The position numbers were made by a program, and so were the translations under genes. Of a DNA stretch of 64,000 bases, positions 1 through 11,322 are shown one piece after another. This stretch comes from Manis javanica (taxonomy: Eukaryota > Chordata > Mammalia > Pholidota > Manidae): contig NC_133163.1 in assembly GCF_040802235.1 (NCBI RefSeq), positions 38,708,501 through 38,772,500 of the forward strand. Reading direction: 5' to 3'. A model generated the notes under the pieces. It saw nothing but the letters and a program-made list of their open reading frames with translations. It was not told the origin of the DNA and ran no database searches. Within the stretch, counting starts at the first letter, position 1. Every line of letters starts with the position of its first letter.

Positions 1-224
1 GAGCCATAGTTTGGCTTCCCATTCCCTCCACATGCAATTGGTTTTAGGTATGGCCATGTGGTATAGCCAATGGGATATGAGGATATGAAGCTGGGAAGAC
101 TGTGGAAGGGTTTTCCACATTAAAAAAAAAAAGTATGTTTCAGGGCTTTTGTTTTCCCAGTTCTGGAGGTTGTTGACTGTGTGCGGCCCAGGGTGAAGGT
201 CCTCTGTTTAGTAAGTGTTCAGTG

Positions 225-420
225 GACATTATCTCATTGGATCCTGTACTGCTCTCTGAGGTAGTCAGTTTGATTTTATTACTCCCATTTTACAGACAAG
301 GAAAATGAGGTTCACAGAAGTCTCAATATTTTCTCCTTAATGACAGCGGCTAGCAGTAGCATAGCCAGAATGAACCCAGCTCAGCCTGGTTCTGAAAATC
401 ATGACATTATCTCTATTACC
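225..420 (-). repeat. MIR SINE, antisense
   Basis: The plus strand shows the reversed MIR core: CCCATTTTACAGACAAGG, then GAAAATGAGG, then a decayed GAACCCAGCTCAGCCTGG. It is an old tRNA-derived SINE. Confidence 0.7.
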
Positions 421-1431
421 AGAGGTGCACTGGGAAGCTATCAAAAACCACAACAAAAAAAACCCCCAAAACAAAAACCAAACCCTGATTTGTAGCAATT
501 GCCAATTTCCACAGTATAAATATTTTCACTGTGTCCAATTCTGTAAGCTACCATTGTGAGCTCACTGAGCACGAGCTCGGGCAGAGACGTGTGCAAGCTG
601 TTCTTGTGAGCCGGTATGAGTCAGCTCCGGCGGCAAGTGCTCAAGCCCGGGCTCTGATGCTAAGAACCTGTTTCTCCCCAGGCTCCCAAACAGAGCTTTC
701 TCCCAACATGTGTCTCCTCAGAGCATATCTTTATGCTGAAGTTCTGCCTTATTAGGGAGGATGCTTCGCTCTTGTTCGTAGAAGGGAGATAAAAACCATA
801 AGGGACAAACCAATAGGGGTGAGCTATGGAGGTTTCCTAATGCCTCCAGGATGCTAATGATGCAGACAGGAGTCCCAGAGGACTCTTTATCATTCTTCAT
901 GGTGGCGAGCCAAGAGAGCCTTTAACATTTGCTTTATCTCTCTGTCATCTGAGCTGCTGTGCATTTTGTATACACTTGCTGAGCCGTCTGGCATTGCTGA
1001 GTGCAGATTCGTGACTGTGGTACAGTTATAGCAGCAGGGGCCTAGGCATGTAGCCAGTGGAAACTTTATGGTAAGCCAACTCCAGGCCTTACCAGGAGGC
1101 CAGGGGAAGCAGCACAATTCAATTACAGTGTGCTTGCTAAAGCCCATTCCAGACTGTGGCATGATAGTCTCTCAAGGTTAGAAGGAACATCTCTGTAACT
1201 GACCAGTCGGACCTCCTGTCTGTCATCCCACCAAGGGTTGTAAACTGTTTGACGATAATAACGGTGAACTTTTTTTCTACTGAGGAATTTGATTACACAT
1301 TTGAATACCTTTGTGAAAAAAGTCCATTTTTATGCTATAGTAAATTCTGTAATTCCTGTTGCAGACTGACATGATCTCAGTTCTAAGCCTGGGGGCTAAC
1401 ATTATCAGACTAGTCTCTCCATATGCCAAGT

Positions 1432-1880
1432 GTATCAGTCAGGATAGACTCGGTTATGCTGCAGTGATGAACAAATGCCATAATGTCAGCAGCCCTAAAC
1501 AGCAGTAATAAAAATGATAATTATTTCTTGCTTGTGCAAAATGTCCATCAAGGGTTGGGTGAGAGCTTGGCTCATGTTAATCAGTCAGAGATCCAGAGCC
1601 CAGTGGTCATCTCTCAACATGGCCATTCAATGGAGGAAAAAGAGTCTGGTCTGCAGGAGGGGAGAAAAGGCTCTCAGCAGCACTGAGGCAGTCTACCTTG
1701 CAAGTATCGTACATCATTCTGTTCTTAATTTATTGGCTAGAACTGTTCATGTGGCCTTACCTGTCTGTAATGGGCCACAAAGGGGCTTTCGCTACATGCC
1801 CAGGAGGCAGAGAGCTGGAACTATTTGGGGAGCAGCCTTAATGACTATCCCAGTCATTTTTCATATATCTGAAGGTGGTT
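1432..1880 (+). repeat. Old interspersed repeat, family not assigned
   Basis: The blocks GGTTATGCTGCAGTGATGAA, AAAATGTCCATCAAGGGTTG and GGAACTATTTGGGGAGCAGC match a mammalian repeat I have seen often but cannot name with certainty. The open frames at 1483-1686 and 1514-1882 are chance frames inside it. Confidence 0.5.
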
Positions 1881-2149
1881 AGGATGTCACCTTGCCTGTT
1901 CTCAGCTCACCCCCAGGCACCTGCTCACCTGCTGTGTAACATGCTTCTTGCTCCTTTCATCAGTCGGTTCACTTTTCTGAACTCCATCATGTTTTGTACC
2001 TTTCCATGCCAGTGTCTAGAGCTAAGTCCAGTTTCCCAGGCCTAGCTGCTCATGGCAGGACTCACTGGGGCTCATCATTCCCTTCAGTAGAGACACCATG
2101 GTTGGAACTCTGGAGCCTGAGATTGCATCTTAATTTTTTTTGGCAGCCA

Positions 2150-2290
2150 CAGCACCCTGCTGCTGTCTAACTGCTGGAATGTAAGCCCCAGGATGGCAGA
2201 GACTGTGACAGTCTTGCTTGTTACAGTGTCCTCTTCACTTGGAAAAAGGTCTGATAAATCTTAATATTTGTTGAATAAATACACATATTA
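2150..2290 (+). repeat. LINE-2 3' end
   Basis: The segment shows the L2 terminal pattern: 'TGTAAGCCCCAGGATGGCAG', then an acute decline, then 'ATTTGTTGAATAAATA'. Confidence 0.7.
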
Positions 2291-2494
2291 AATCTACTTT
2301 CTTGCCTCTGCCTAATCTTTTTTACTCATACTGTCAAGTTCTATTACCTCCCTCTTGTCCTGATAAAATTATCTTTTTCAGATCCAACTGCAGGTTGTAT
2401 TTATTTTACATTTGTTCCAGCATACAGCTGTGAAGGAGTATTACCTTTGGAGCAAAAAAATGTATGATTGACCCCCAGCTCTGATTACATCATC

Positions 2495-2752
2495 CAACAG
2501 CATATATTTCTTGAGCACCTACAATGTGCCAGCTGCCACTTATACAATTATGAGAAAAATAAAACCATGAGGCCACCTTTCCACTGAATGGGTTAGTTTG
2601 GGCAAATAGTATGACATCTCTAGATTAGAATATACAGTCCATGAATGCAAGGATTTTTGGTAGTTTTCTCACTCAAGTTTTCCCAGCAACACAAACATGC
2701 CTGGCATTTAGTGGATGTTCTATAAATATTGGTTCCATGAGTGAATGAATCT
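2495..2752. repeat. Two LINE-2 3'-end fragments in opposite orientation
   Basis: 2495-2560 reads TTGAGCACCTACAATGTGCC, the reversed L2 3' end (minus). 2625-2752 reads GTCCATGAATGCAAGG then TAAATATTGGTTCCATGAGTG, the forward L2 3' end (plus). Confidence 0.55.
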
Positions 2753-4442
2753 CTAAGCTTCAGTTTGTTCTTTGGTATCAGAATCTTCTGGGAGGGCATG
2801 TGTAGTTTGAAAACATAGTAGTACTTTGTCCCATTGTCTAATTGCTGTGTTTAGTCATGATGTTGCTTGTTTGAAGTCTAAAATAAGTTTTAAAAAAAAT
2901 GAAGTAAAATTTATCTGTTATTCCCAGAGGAACAGGGTTACCCCCCCCCTGCAAGGTTGCAGAATACCATTCCAGATTGATACTAATCTATTAATCACTA
3001 TACTTCGGGTACCATTGTTCATTGAATCCAGCTTGGCCCCAAGGAAGTTCAAAGTTCAAAGACTCTGTCATTCTGTTGATGAAGCTCAGCTATGTGAAAT
3101 CTATCCTTTATTCATGACCAACCCATCTAAGTAAGCCATATAAGAAGAAAAAAAAATTAGACTTCCCAGACTTGTGCTGATGAGTTGTCCTAATGACCAA
3201 TACCTTTTCCGGTGTTCATGAATTACTGCTTCCAATTCTATCCTGCAGTTTTGCCTGTACTTACCTGAATGTTTTATATAATCTCTCTTTCTACCTTGAG
3301 CTACAAATCATTTTATCACTTCTCATCTTGAAAATTATTTTCCTCAGGGGAAAAAGAGGGAGCTGAGTGGAGGAATGCTGCTCCCTCTCTCATTCACAAG
3401 GGCTGTCTTATCAGTTGCTCGAGGAAGGCTTATCTTTCTCATGATTGTGTACTGATCTTCACTTTAGAAAGCGTTTTTCCTTTCCGTGTGTGAACAAGCA
3501 AGAGAAATAGGGAAGGCAACTAGGTGAAAGAGAGTGGTACATGATTTTAGGGGCAAGTTGATCTCTATGAGTCTAAGGAGAATTGGGGACCGAGGGAGCA
3601 CACGCAGAGGGTTACACAGGCATGCTAGGGTGTAGATGTTGTACAGAGGTCGACTGGAAGGCAATCCAAGTGATGGACATTTTACAGCTGGTGGAAGTGT
3701 GGAGTTGACGGAATACCGGTGGTGGCTCATCAGCTGTATCCCCCACTTAACTGTAGTCATGAGAGCACAAGGCTGCAAGAACTTCGGGGGTTATCCAGGT
3801 TATTTCTGACATTGTCAGGTCAAATGACTACTAGACTATCCCTGGTTTCTAATTTGAAATATCTCCAAAGAAGACTCCTGTCTAAACTTCTTCAGCCCAC
3901 TTGAATGTTTGGCTGTACTCCATGCCTGCACAATCTTCACCTTGTCTAGCCTAAATTCTTCTAGCTCCGGTCCAAGCCCTTAGAAGAATGAAACCTCTGT
4001 GGGGTAAGAGCTGCCTTGGGGGCAAGAGACAGGCAGTGCTGGGTGGCCTGGAGGATGTTGCACAGGGACAAGGGTGTAGCCCAGTTTCCAATACAAATAC
4101 ACAGGACTATGGGGTCTCCTGTTTTACTAGAACACTTCTTCAGATATCTTAATCCAGGAAGAAAACTCCCTGGGTTTTGTTATTGGCATTAAACCCTTAG
4201 GCATGCCAGGACATGGTAAACATTGTGAGCGCATCCTCTAACTGGTCTGCAGGCATGTTGAATGTCCAGAGGGTGCCCAGCAGTTACTGGTGTTGGACTG
4301 TGGTCTCTGGGTTAATTTAGTCAGAAGTGAGTTAAATGTACCTCCAGGTTAAATCTGGCAGAGCAAAACAATTCCCTAAAGGCTTGAGAGAAGAGCCATT
4401 TTAGGGAAAATCATGGATATTTCTTAGCTTCTCATTTTTAGG

Positions 4443-4459
4443 GGGAGCAGTACAGTTTT
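4443..4459. repeat. Target-site duplication, left copy
   Basis: GGGAGCAGTACAGTTTT (17 bp) is repeated exactly at 4728-4744 and brackets the retroposon. Confidence 0.9.
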
Positions 4460-4727
4460 TTTTTTCTCTTTTTCAAACTTTTATTCATTTAATTAGCAAA
4501 TGTCTAATGAAAACTGTGGATATGAAAATATGAATGAGATATTTCACAGCTACTATGAATGAGGAGTTCACAGTGCTATGAGGAACACATCTATACAACC
4601 TATAACTTTTTTTTTCTTTTTTTGAGAGGGCATCTCTCATATTTATTGATCAAATGGTTGTTAACAATAATAAAATTCTGTATAGGGGGGTCAATGCTCA
4701 ATGCACAATCATTAATCCATCTCAAGC
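4460..4727 (-). mobile_element. Minus-strand retroposon with two poly(A) tracts
   Basis: The 268-bp insert lies between perfect 17-bp direct repeats. In its own (minus) direction it starts GCTTGAGATGG, runs about 104 bp to a first A-rich tract (4607-4623, including TCTCAAAAAAAG), then continues for about 130 bp to a second A-tract at the insertion edge. An AATAAA lies shortly before that second tract (within AAATGAATAAAAG). The target site reads TT|AAAA on the element strand, the classical LINE-1 endonuclease nick. The first 104 bp resemble a repeat I associate with pangolin genomes; the second block looks like transduced flank. The parent element is not identified. Confidence 0.8.
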
Positions 4728-4744
4728 GGGAGCAGTACAGTTTT
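4728..4744. repeat. Target-site duplication, right copy
   Basis: This is an exact copy of 4443-4459, followed by AAGC. On the element strand the junction is GCTT|AAAACTG. Confidence 0.9.
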
Positions 4745-4984
4745 AAGCTTCACACAGGCCCTGCATATCATTCAGGGCAGGATGGACTCAAAACATCCCA
4801 GAAATTTTTTTTAAAACTCTGAGAAATCTCTGTGATCAACTAGTTAGAAAACCAACCAGCACTACAACTTGGAGCCAGCACAGCATCCCCATCACTGAGA
4901 TGGGAGCATGAACATGAGTATTCTGTTTGGCCCATTTTCTGGTGGGCAGCATGTGCAACCTTCCCTGGATCCTTTAGAATCGCT

Positions 4985-5245
4985 AACAGTAATTACCGCT
5001 AACACTGAGCGAGCATTTTCTGTGTCCTTGTCCTGGAGTGTAGAATGAATGCTTGGTATAGAATGAATGTCATAGCCATCCCTGCAGTAATGGCATGGAC
5101 TGGGCAGGTGATATTCCCACTCCCATTTCCCAAATGAGAACATTGAAATCTGGGGAAAGGCGCTCTTTCCCCAAGAATAGGCAGTAAGTGGCAGATTCAG
5201 TGCGCAGTCTGCTCCCTGTTTCAGTCAGCGCTCTGAACCCTTGTG
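4985..5245 (-). repeat. MIR SINE, antisense
   Basis: Reversed MIR core: CCCATTTCCCAAATGAGAAC, then GGCAGTAAGTGGCAGATTCA, then TCTGAACCC. Confidence 0.65.
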
Positions 5246-5516
5246 ACATCTTGCTTCCCAGGCCCATGTGGGTGCTGCAGGCAGGGTTGCTGCTTAGGTA
5301 GTCTCTGCAGGGGCAAGAGCTGACACGGGAGATGGTAAAGATGCAGAAATACACAGGAGAATCACATGGTGGCTGCCATCTCTGGGGTCTAAAAGAGCTG
5401 CAAAATCAATATGATTTTACATAATCTTGGTGGTTGGAAAACTGGCTATATGACAGGTTTAGCTCTGAAAATGAAATGGTTCAGGAAGGGGGAGAGTACA
5501 GAACTGACATTACACT

Positions 5517-5550
5517 GGGGTGAGGGTGCAGGGGTGGAGGGGAAGGGGGG
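5517..5550 (+). other. G-quadruplex-prone tract
   Basis: At least five runs of three or more G occur with short spacers: GGGG, GGG, GGGG, GGGG, GGGGGG. The motif fits the usual G3+N1-7 rule. It lies about 2.9 kb beyond the PRKCH poly(A) site. Confidence 0.55.
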
Positions 5551-6511
5551 CAGCTGGGACAGGATGAATCCGAGGGTGCCTCTCTTGGCTTTGGTTCTGA
5601 TTTGATGCAGGAAGGCAGGGAGGCTACGAAGCCGCATTTCTAGTTGCACTTTGCTCTACTCTGTTCAAGCTGCAGCTCAGGTCAGAGGAGCATAGGGCCT
5701 CAGAGCTCATCTCTGCTGAAAATGTCTCAGGCTGCGTCTACGTCTTCTCCTCGGATGATGTAACATGGAGGTAATATGGCCCAGTGTGACTCTGAGCCAG
5801 GGACAGTCACAGGGGACTGTCTAGCCATTTGAAGTCAACACAGCCAGATTAAGCAATCAGGATGAACAAACCTGGGAATACAGACCGGAAGCTCTATGAT
5901 GTTGGCCCATGATAAGGTCAAGGCCCTATCTGTGGCTGGAACATTTTCAAGGCTACATGTACCCAATTTAGATCAAAAGTGATAAATGTGGTGCTTTTAT
6001 TTTTGTTCCTTTCTTCCCTATCAAGTTACATCAACTTTGTAGCTGTAAACATGCAGCTGGCAAGCGAGGTCGGAGGCTACACGCCTTCTTCCTGATGCTG
6101 CCACAGGGTGGGTGACAAGGAGTTACTGAAACATGCAGAGGCCCCTCAAGGAGGGGAGAGGAAAGGACTGCAGACCCCACTGAGGGCCAGAGATTCCCCA
6201 GGGTTCAGATGGGGTTTACAAGGTCGTATGACCCAGACTATTTCCTCTTTCCTGAAGGCCAGGCCCCGATTGTGTCACTTGGGTCTGCCCCGTTCCTTTA
6301 CAAGGGGGTTAGCAGCTCCAGGCCTTGACATGCAAATCCTACAGTCTGACTGCTGATAAATGGCCATGCTGATGGGATGACTAATACTGTCCTTCCCTGC
6401 CTGAGCTTATCTAGCACTCCTTGCTGAACTGGTGTACACCCTTCTTAAAACTCCACAAAACTGGAACAAGAATTGGCCTTAATAGAAGAACTTCACAAAC
6501 TGGGCTAAAAG

Positions 6512-6700
6512 GGACTCTGGAGTGAAACTGCCTGGTCCAAATCCTGATCCTGCTTGCTTTAGCTGTATGACTTTGGACAAACAATTTAATCTCTCTGTAC
6601 CTTAGTTTCCCCATCTGTACAGTGAAGTTGAGAGCACCCGCCTCCTGGGTACTGAATGAGCAGATTTATTAAGTGTTTGGAACAGGGTGTATCACATAAT
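6512..6700 (+). repeat. MIR SINE
   Basis: Forward MIR signature: CTGGAGTGAAACTGCCTGG, AGCTGTATGACTTTGGACAA, then CTTAGTTTCCCCATCTGTAC. Confidence 0.8.
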
Positions 6701-6709
6701 GGCGAACAG

Positions 6710-6764
6710 TTAGTGTATATTATTTAGTATACTATTGTTTATTATACACTAATAAATAAACAAT
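6710..6764. repeat. AT-rich interlaced palindromes
   Basis: TTAGTGTATA (6710-6719) pairs with TATACACTAA (6743-6752). ATTGTTTATT (6734-6743) pairs with AATAAACAAT (6755-6764). Both arms are perfect 10-mers and the two hairpins overlap, so only one can form at a time. Confidence 0.75.
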
Positions 6765-8403
6765 GTATATTATTGTTTAGTGAAAATATTTTCTGAAATC
6801 AAAGGCAGAGCAACATCTCAAAGCAAATGCTGTGTGATTCGTCTTCTCTCAGATATTCCAGGCTGCATGTGTAGTTCAGCATGGCGTAGGGGACAGTTGA
6901 CAAATGGGTGTGGGGATGAAGACTATCTGGGGAGAACGGTAGTGTCATAAGGCCTAAGGATTTCCTGGGATTCCTTCTCTAAGAGGCAAGATGATCCTGA
7001 GGCAGGGAAGGGCAAGTGTGACCTCATCTTGACCCCCATCCTGCCAGCTGAGCTAAGGGCACCAGGCAGCCCCAGCAGACTCAACTCCTGCTGATCGATT
7101 GGCTTGTGGCCAGGCTGCCCCAGGAAGTGAGGGCGGGCAGCCTCGTGATTCTCAGAAGGGACTGAGAACTGATACAAGATGTGAAGTGGAGGCCTGACCC
7201 CGGAGCTGGGGGCCCCTTGAGCTTTAGGTAAAGATCCTGAACCTCCTCTCTCTCCACACATAGGAAGAGGGACAGAGTAGCAGCCCTGGGGACTCTATCA
7301 CAGGTCTGGCGAATGATGCTGCTACCAGATTATCTTAAATATGATACACTATTTTAAAATGGATTTACCCCCAATTGGGGAACCCAGGTAGCAGGCTTAA
7401 GAAAAGACAGTGTAGAGGGAAGCTGCTGAGTGATCACAGACTCATCAAAGAGGACATTTGGGTCCTTTGCAGCAATGGGATAATGGATTTTGTAAGTGAG
7501 CACAGGAGGTGTGCTTTATTCCTCATGGCTCTTTACTTGACAGGGTTTGCCTCACACTGGTCCCCAGCCCCACAGAACAATAGAAGACCCTCAGCTGCAA
7601 CAGAGCTGTGATGGCCCCAAATCCCAAGATCAGAACAATCCCTTCCTTTCTGCTGGATTAGAACTTTGAATATTTAGACTGTAAACTGGATCTACTCCTT
7701 AGCTACTCCTTTGGACAAGCAACTAACTTGCCTTCTCTAAGCCTCCAGTATAAAATGTGCCATGGCATGCACACTGGGAACAGTGATGGAATGCCCTCCC
7801 TTAGGGATATCGGGAAGCTGCAGTGACACTGTGTAGGTGATGGTGGCTAGGAACTGCTACGTGTTAAATAAACATAAAGGAGACTACTAGTTACTTCATT
7901 CATTCACAAGTCATTTTCTACCTGGAAGGGAAAAACCCAGGTCAGAGACTGTCAGTACTAACTAAGTACCCCTTGGCCGTTCTGCAATTCCCCATTCCAT
8001 TTACAGTTGGAGGGAGACCAGGTTCTGGTCAATTAGATGTGCAGCGCTGATGGTGATGGTCCTAGGAAATACAGTTAAGCAGTAAGTAAAACCCTCCTCC
8101 ATCTCTCTCTCCCTTGTTGCGGCAACCTAGGAAGCTCTGTTTTCTAGATGGCATAGTTACAAGACAGAAGAAAGTCACTATACTTGCGTTACGGTTTATG
8201 CAAATGAGAAATAAACGTTATGTCTAGGCACTGAGATTTCCAGGGTTAGTCTGGTCAACAATACTTAGCAGTCACCATCCTGATTCAGAAGTTTTGGTAT
8301 GGCACAGACCACATCCATTTAAGGGGTACAGAGAAGTTTATGCCAACCTTTCCTCTCAGGAATTTGCTTTAGGTCCAAAGTTCTACCCATTCTGTGCAAA
8401 GTC

Positions 8404-8409
8404 TTTATT
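8404..8409 (-). terminator. PRKCH: Poly(A) signal AATAAA, distal
   Basis: TTTATT on the plus strand reads AATAAA on the minus strand. Its distance from the stop gives the UTR length expected for the gene, so I take it as the main signal. Cleavage would fall about 10-30 nt beyond, near 8375-8394. Confidence 0.65.
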
Positions 8410-8487
8410 TTAATTAGTTATCTACTCTTCTAGTGGGGATGGGACAAATCCTTCTAGACAAAAAGTTTCCTTTTGCTACAAAACACA

Positions 8488-8493
8488 TTTATT
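8488..8493 (-). terminator. PRKCH: Alternative poly(A) signal AATAAA
   Basis: A second AATAAA lies about 84 nt upstream of the distal one on the minus strand and is followed directly by a GU-rich stretch (TGTGTTTTGT). It could give a slightly shorter 3' UTR. The sequence alone cannot show which is used. Confidence 0.45.
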
Positions 8494-9639
8494 TCCTGGC
8501 AGATAAAATTCTTCAACTGCATATTTAAGTACATAGTATAAGGTCTCTCTTTGATACATATCCTGTTTACAAGAGCAATTTCTAATTATTAAAATGCATA
8601 AAATGCATACTAAACATCTGTCTCTTAAAATATAAATAAACTGCTAATATATAAGCTGTAAGTCAGGTTATTGACATGAGTGGTGCACGATTCTTCACTG
8701 AGTCACCGAGTCTTAAATGCTATCAACACGTCGCCCCACGATGAGATTCCATGAACCGGCAGGCAGCCAGCACTTCTAGCTTACCTGCTGGTTGTGTGGG
8801 TAGTTGGTGCTGTGGCAGTGAGCCACTTCCCGTGAAAAGAGAGTTATGTGCAGATACAGTAGTATGACATACGCAGCAGGAGAGGCATTTCACAGGGCAC
8901 AACACATCAGTCAGGTAAATTAATGGGCTCGAGGGTGAAAGCTTGGCGAATGCAAACCTGTTGTTTACATTACTGGGTATTGTGGCACCATTTCACTGGG
9001 CACTCAATGAACAGCCATGAAAGTAAGGATAAGAAAATAGGCCAGAACAGTTGCCTTGGTCCCTGACATCTGTTTTCAAATTGGGCTCTAAGTTATGCGT
9101 TTTAGGGATGTCATTTTTTTTGTTCCTTCAGAGTAAATCATCCTCTTTGGAGAGCCATCCATTTCCTTATCTTTACATTTTTCATCAGCATTTAGCGACT
9201 TCTTGCAGACTGCCAGTATTAGAGGCTCATTGACTTAAAGCAGAGCACGGAGTGGTCCACACAGAGTCTTGATTTGTCTGTTGAGTAAAAGCCTGTTTGG
9301 CTCAGAATTTCTAGGATCTAGTTTATTCTTCACATGTTCTCGCCTTTTGGTTCCTGTTAATACCCAAGCCTGAGACAGCCACAGAAACTCATAGGTTGAG
9401 TGGTATATTTCTTCCTGAAATCTTGTTGTTGGTATCAACTATTTCTGGTACTGTAGCTCCCGCGATTACTTGAAATGGCTAATCCCTTGAAGCTGTGTCC
9501 TCCACAGGGCTCTCCTCCAGCTCCCTGAAGGTAAGGTTCTTGTTCTAAGGCTGATGCTGGGACTTTCCCACAAAGGAAATTTCTGGAAAATCCATATCCG
9601 CTTGTGATTCCCATGCCATCTCTCTCATGCCCCAGGAGG

Positions 9640-9786
9640 CTAAGGTTGCAATTCTGGAGACACAAAGGAAAAGTTTCTAAACTCATCCTGGTTAATCATA
9701 GGAAGATGTCCCTCATCAATGGGAGTTAAAACTGGCTCTTCCTTTATGAAGTCGGGGTCAAAATTACTGACATCTTCTCGAGATTT
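9640..9786 (-). CDS. PRKCH: PRKCH terminal coding exon: AGC tail with turn and hydrophobic motifs
   Basis: The exon holds 48 codons and a TAG stop (9642-9640), residues 636-683. It starts KSREDVSNFDPDF; the NFD motif of AGC tails folds over the nucleotide pocket. The turn-motif Thr (VLTPIDEG) falls at 656 and the hydrophobic-motif Ser (FRNFSF) at 675, both known phosphorylation sites that stabilise the kinase. The protein ends SPELQP. The acceptor is CCTTTTTGACAG|AAA, phase 0. The residue after the hydrophobic-motif Ser is Phe here, whereas I recall Tyr in human; both fit the family consensus. The length agrees exactly with the human C-terminus. Confidence 0.96.
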   Translation of the reverse strand, partial: KSREDVSNFDPDFIKEEPVLTPIDEGHLPMINQDEFRNFSFVSPELQP

Positions 9787-11178
9787 CTGTCAAAAAGGAA
9801 ACAAGGGACAGAGTTTTAGGCACTGTGACTTACTCATCTTCTATGGGACTTAGCTCATTCCAATGGGCTCAGAGGGCTGCTCTGTAGGTCTCTCAGCAGC
9901 ATTATTTACAGTTATGACAATTATGATTAAACAGTGCTTTATAGTAATTCTACTGCATTGTATGTCATTAGGGCATTTGGTAACCACCAATTCACTAACC
10001 CCATGAAAATCTTGCTGAGCAGGCCAGTCTTAGGCTGTGAGGCTAAGGAATTAATGTGGTCACCTGAACCGACCGGTTCACTCACCCTTTACTCTCCATT
10101 TCACCAAAGCACCACTTTTCAACAGACCTTGCTGAGGAACGCATCAGCTCAGATTTGTCAACAGAGGTTGAGTAAGTTCATACTAGCCCCACCTATTGTT
10201 TGTACACAGGTCTATATGCTTGAAGATATTTTCTCAAAAGATTTCTTGGAAACAACAGCCCTTTTGCTTTACTCACCAGTTAGATGCATTATGACTTGCT
10301 GGCAAAGCTTTCCCTCATTCCGGAGGAGCTGGCAGGGGGGTGCCCATTACAGGAGATGCTGTTACCTCTGGGTGCCTTGGGTACCTAGCAGACTATTCTA
10401 CATCATTTTATGTCTTTACAAAGGATCATTTCTACCATTCTTAGACCTTTCACTTGTCTCACCTGAGTCAATGATAACTCTCTCTCTGCCTTTGGACTGC
10501 CCCTCACCCCAACTTTCAATAAACTGCTAGCCCAGCTTCTCTGCCTTCCCATTGTGGATTTCTTGACCTACAGATAAGAGCTTAGCTCTCAGACCAAGAG
10601 CTGAATCACCCTTGGGAATGCCTTCCTGCCCCACTTGGCTGCCTAGCTTGAGGAGGCACCCATGGTGCACCCAGTATTTCTCCAGTCAAAAGGGACTAGA
10701 CCTGAGCATGGTGCTGCAGTAGCTGTTACAGACACAGGCTCTCCGAGCCCAGGTGCCGGCTCAGTGACCTGGGTAGCACTTCACACCCTCTTTAGTCCTT
10801 TGGGGGCTTGAGGACGGCACCCTAAGGAGCATGAGGAAACTGGCTAGGAACAGTGTATTTCTCATTTAGCCAGACTTTTTTGTGGGAAACCTGGAAAGTT
10901 TCAGGTCTCTTAGGCCCCAGGAAACTTTAACTTAGATTAAAGGAGGATGGGGCTGGGCAAGCAAGAGGTAAAATCTTTGAGAGAAGTGACCTGGACACAC
11001 AGATGCTGCCTCGGGGACAGGAGCCCAGTTTTCTTTGGGTAAAGCTGCCCAGGAAAGTATCAGGCTGAACATCCAGGCTGGTTATTCCATAGGAGACCAC
11101 CCCGATGCTCAACAAGCTGTGGAAGAACACTGGGACATTTCCAGAGGAACGTCTGCTAGGATGGTTTTACACACTTAC
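9787..11178 (-). other. PRKCH: PRKCH last intron (1.39 kb)
   Basis: GTAAGT begins the intron at 11178 and TTGACAG ends it at 9787. No clear repeat was recognised inside. It contains a 198-codon open frame on the opposite strand (9934-10530), discussed as a finding and not called as a gene. Confidence 0.93.
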
Positions 11179-11322
11179 GATTCTGGGTCGGAAAGGTGGT
11201 TCTACTTGGCGGTGGTTTAGCTGGGCCCAGTCGATCTCCTTAAAGAAAGGATGTCTCAAGATGGCATGTTCACCACCCTGAGTCAGGCTGCCCAGGCGCA
11301 TGGTGGGATTCTTGGTCATGAA
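11179..11322 (-). CDS. PRKCH: PRKCH exon: end of kinase domain and start of C-tail
   Basis: This 144-nt exon has 48 codons, residues 588-635. It opens [12 protein letters not shown], where the Arg is the subdomain XI residue that pairs with the APE Glu. It continues through [16 protein letters not shown], which ends the kinase fold, into the AGC-kinase tail with a PPFRP proline motif. The acceptor is preceded by CTCTTCTCTCTCAG and the donor is ATC|GTAAGT; both junctions are phase 0. From memory the human protein reads HRQIEPPF where this one reads HRQVEPPF, a conservative change. The last intron, 1,392 bp, separates it from the terminal exon. Confidence 0.96.

Larger units (their letters stand above)
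1..8385. other. Intergenic flank downstream of PRKCH
   Basis: No spliced or single-exon gene was recognised here. Open frames are short and fall in repeats or low-complexity sequence. The span holds MIR and L2 fragments, one unassigned old repeat, a retroposon with target-site duplications and a G-rich tract. In human the next gene downstream is far away (the HIF1A region), which fits a gene-free flank. Confidence 0.8.
8386..9639 (-). other. PRKCH: PRKCH 3' untranslated region
   Basis: About 1.25 kb of non-coding sequence runs from the stop codon to a poly(A) signal at 8409-8404. This makes a terminal exon of about 1.4 kb, close to what I recall for human PRKCH. On the minus strand the distal part is AU-rich, including TTATTTATATTTTAAG near 8640-8620, which resembles the AU-rich elements that shorten mRNA half-life. 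The cleavage point is inferred from signal spacing, not seen directly. Confidence 0.75.
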
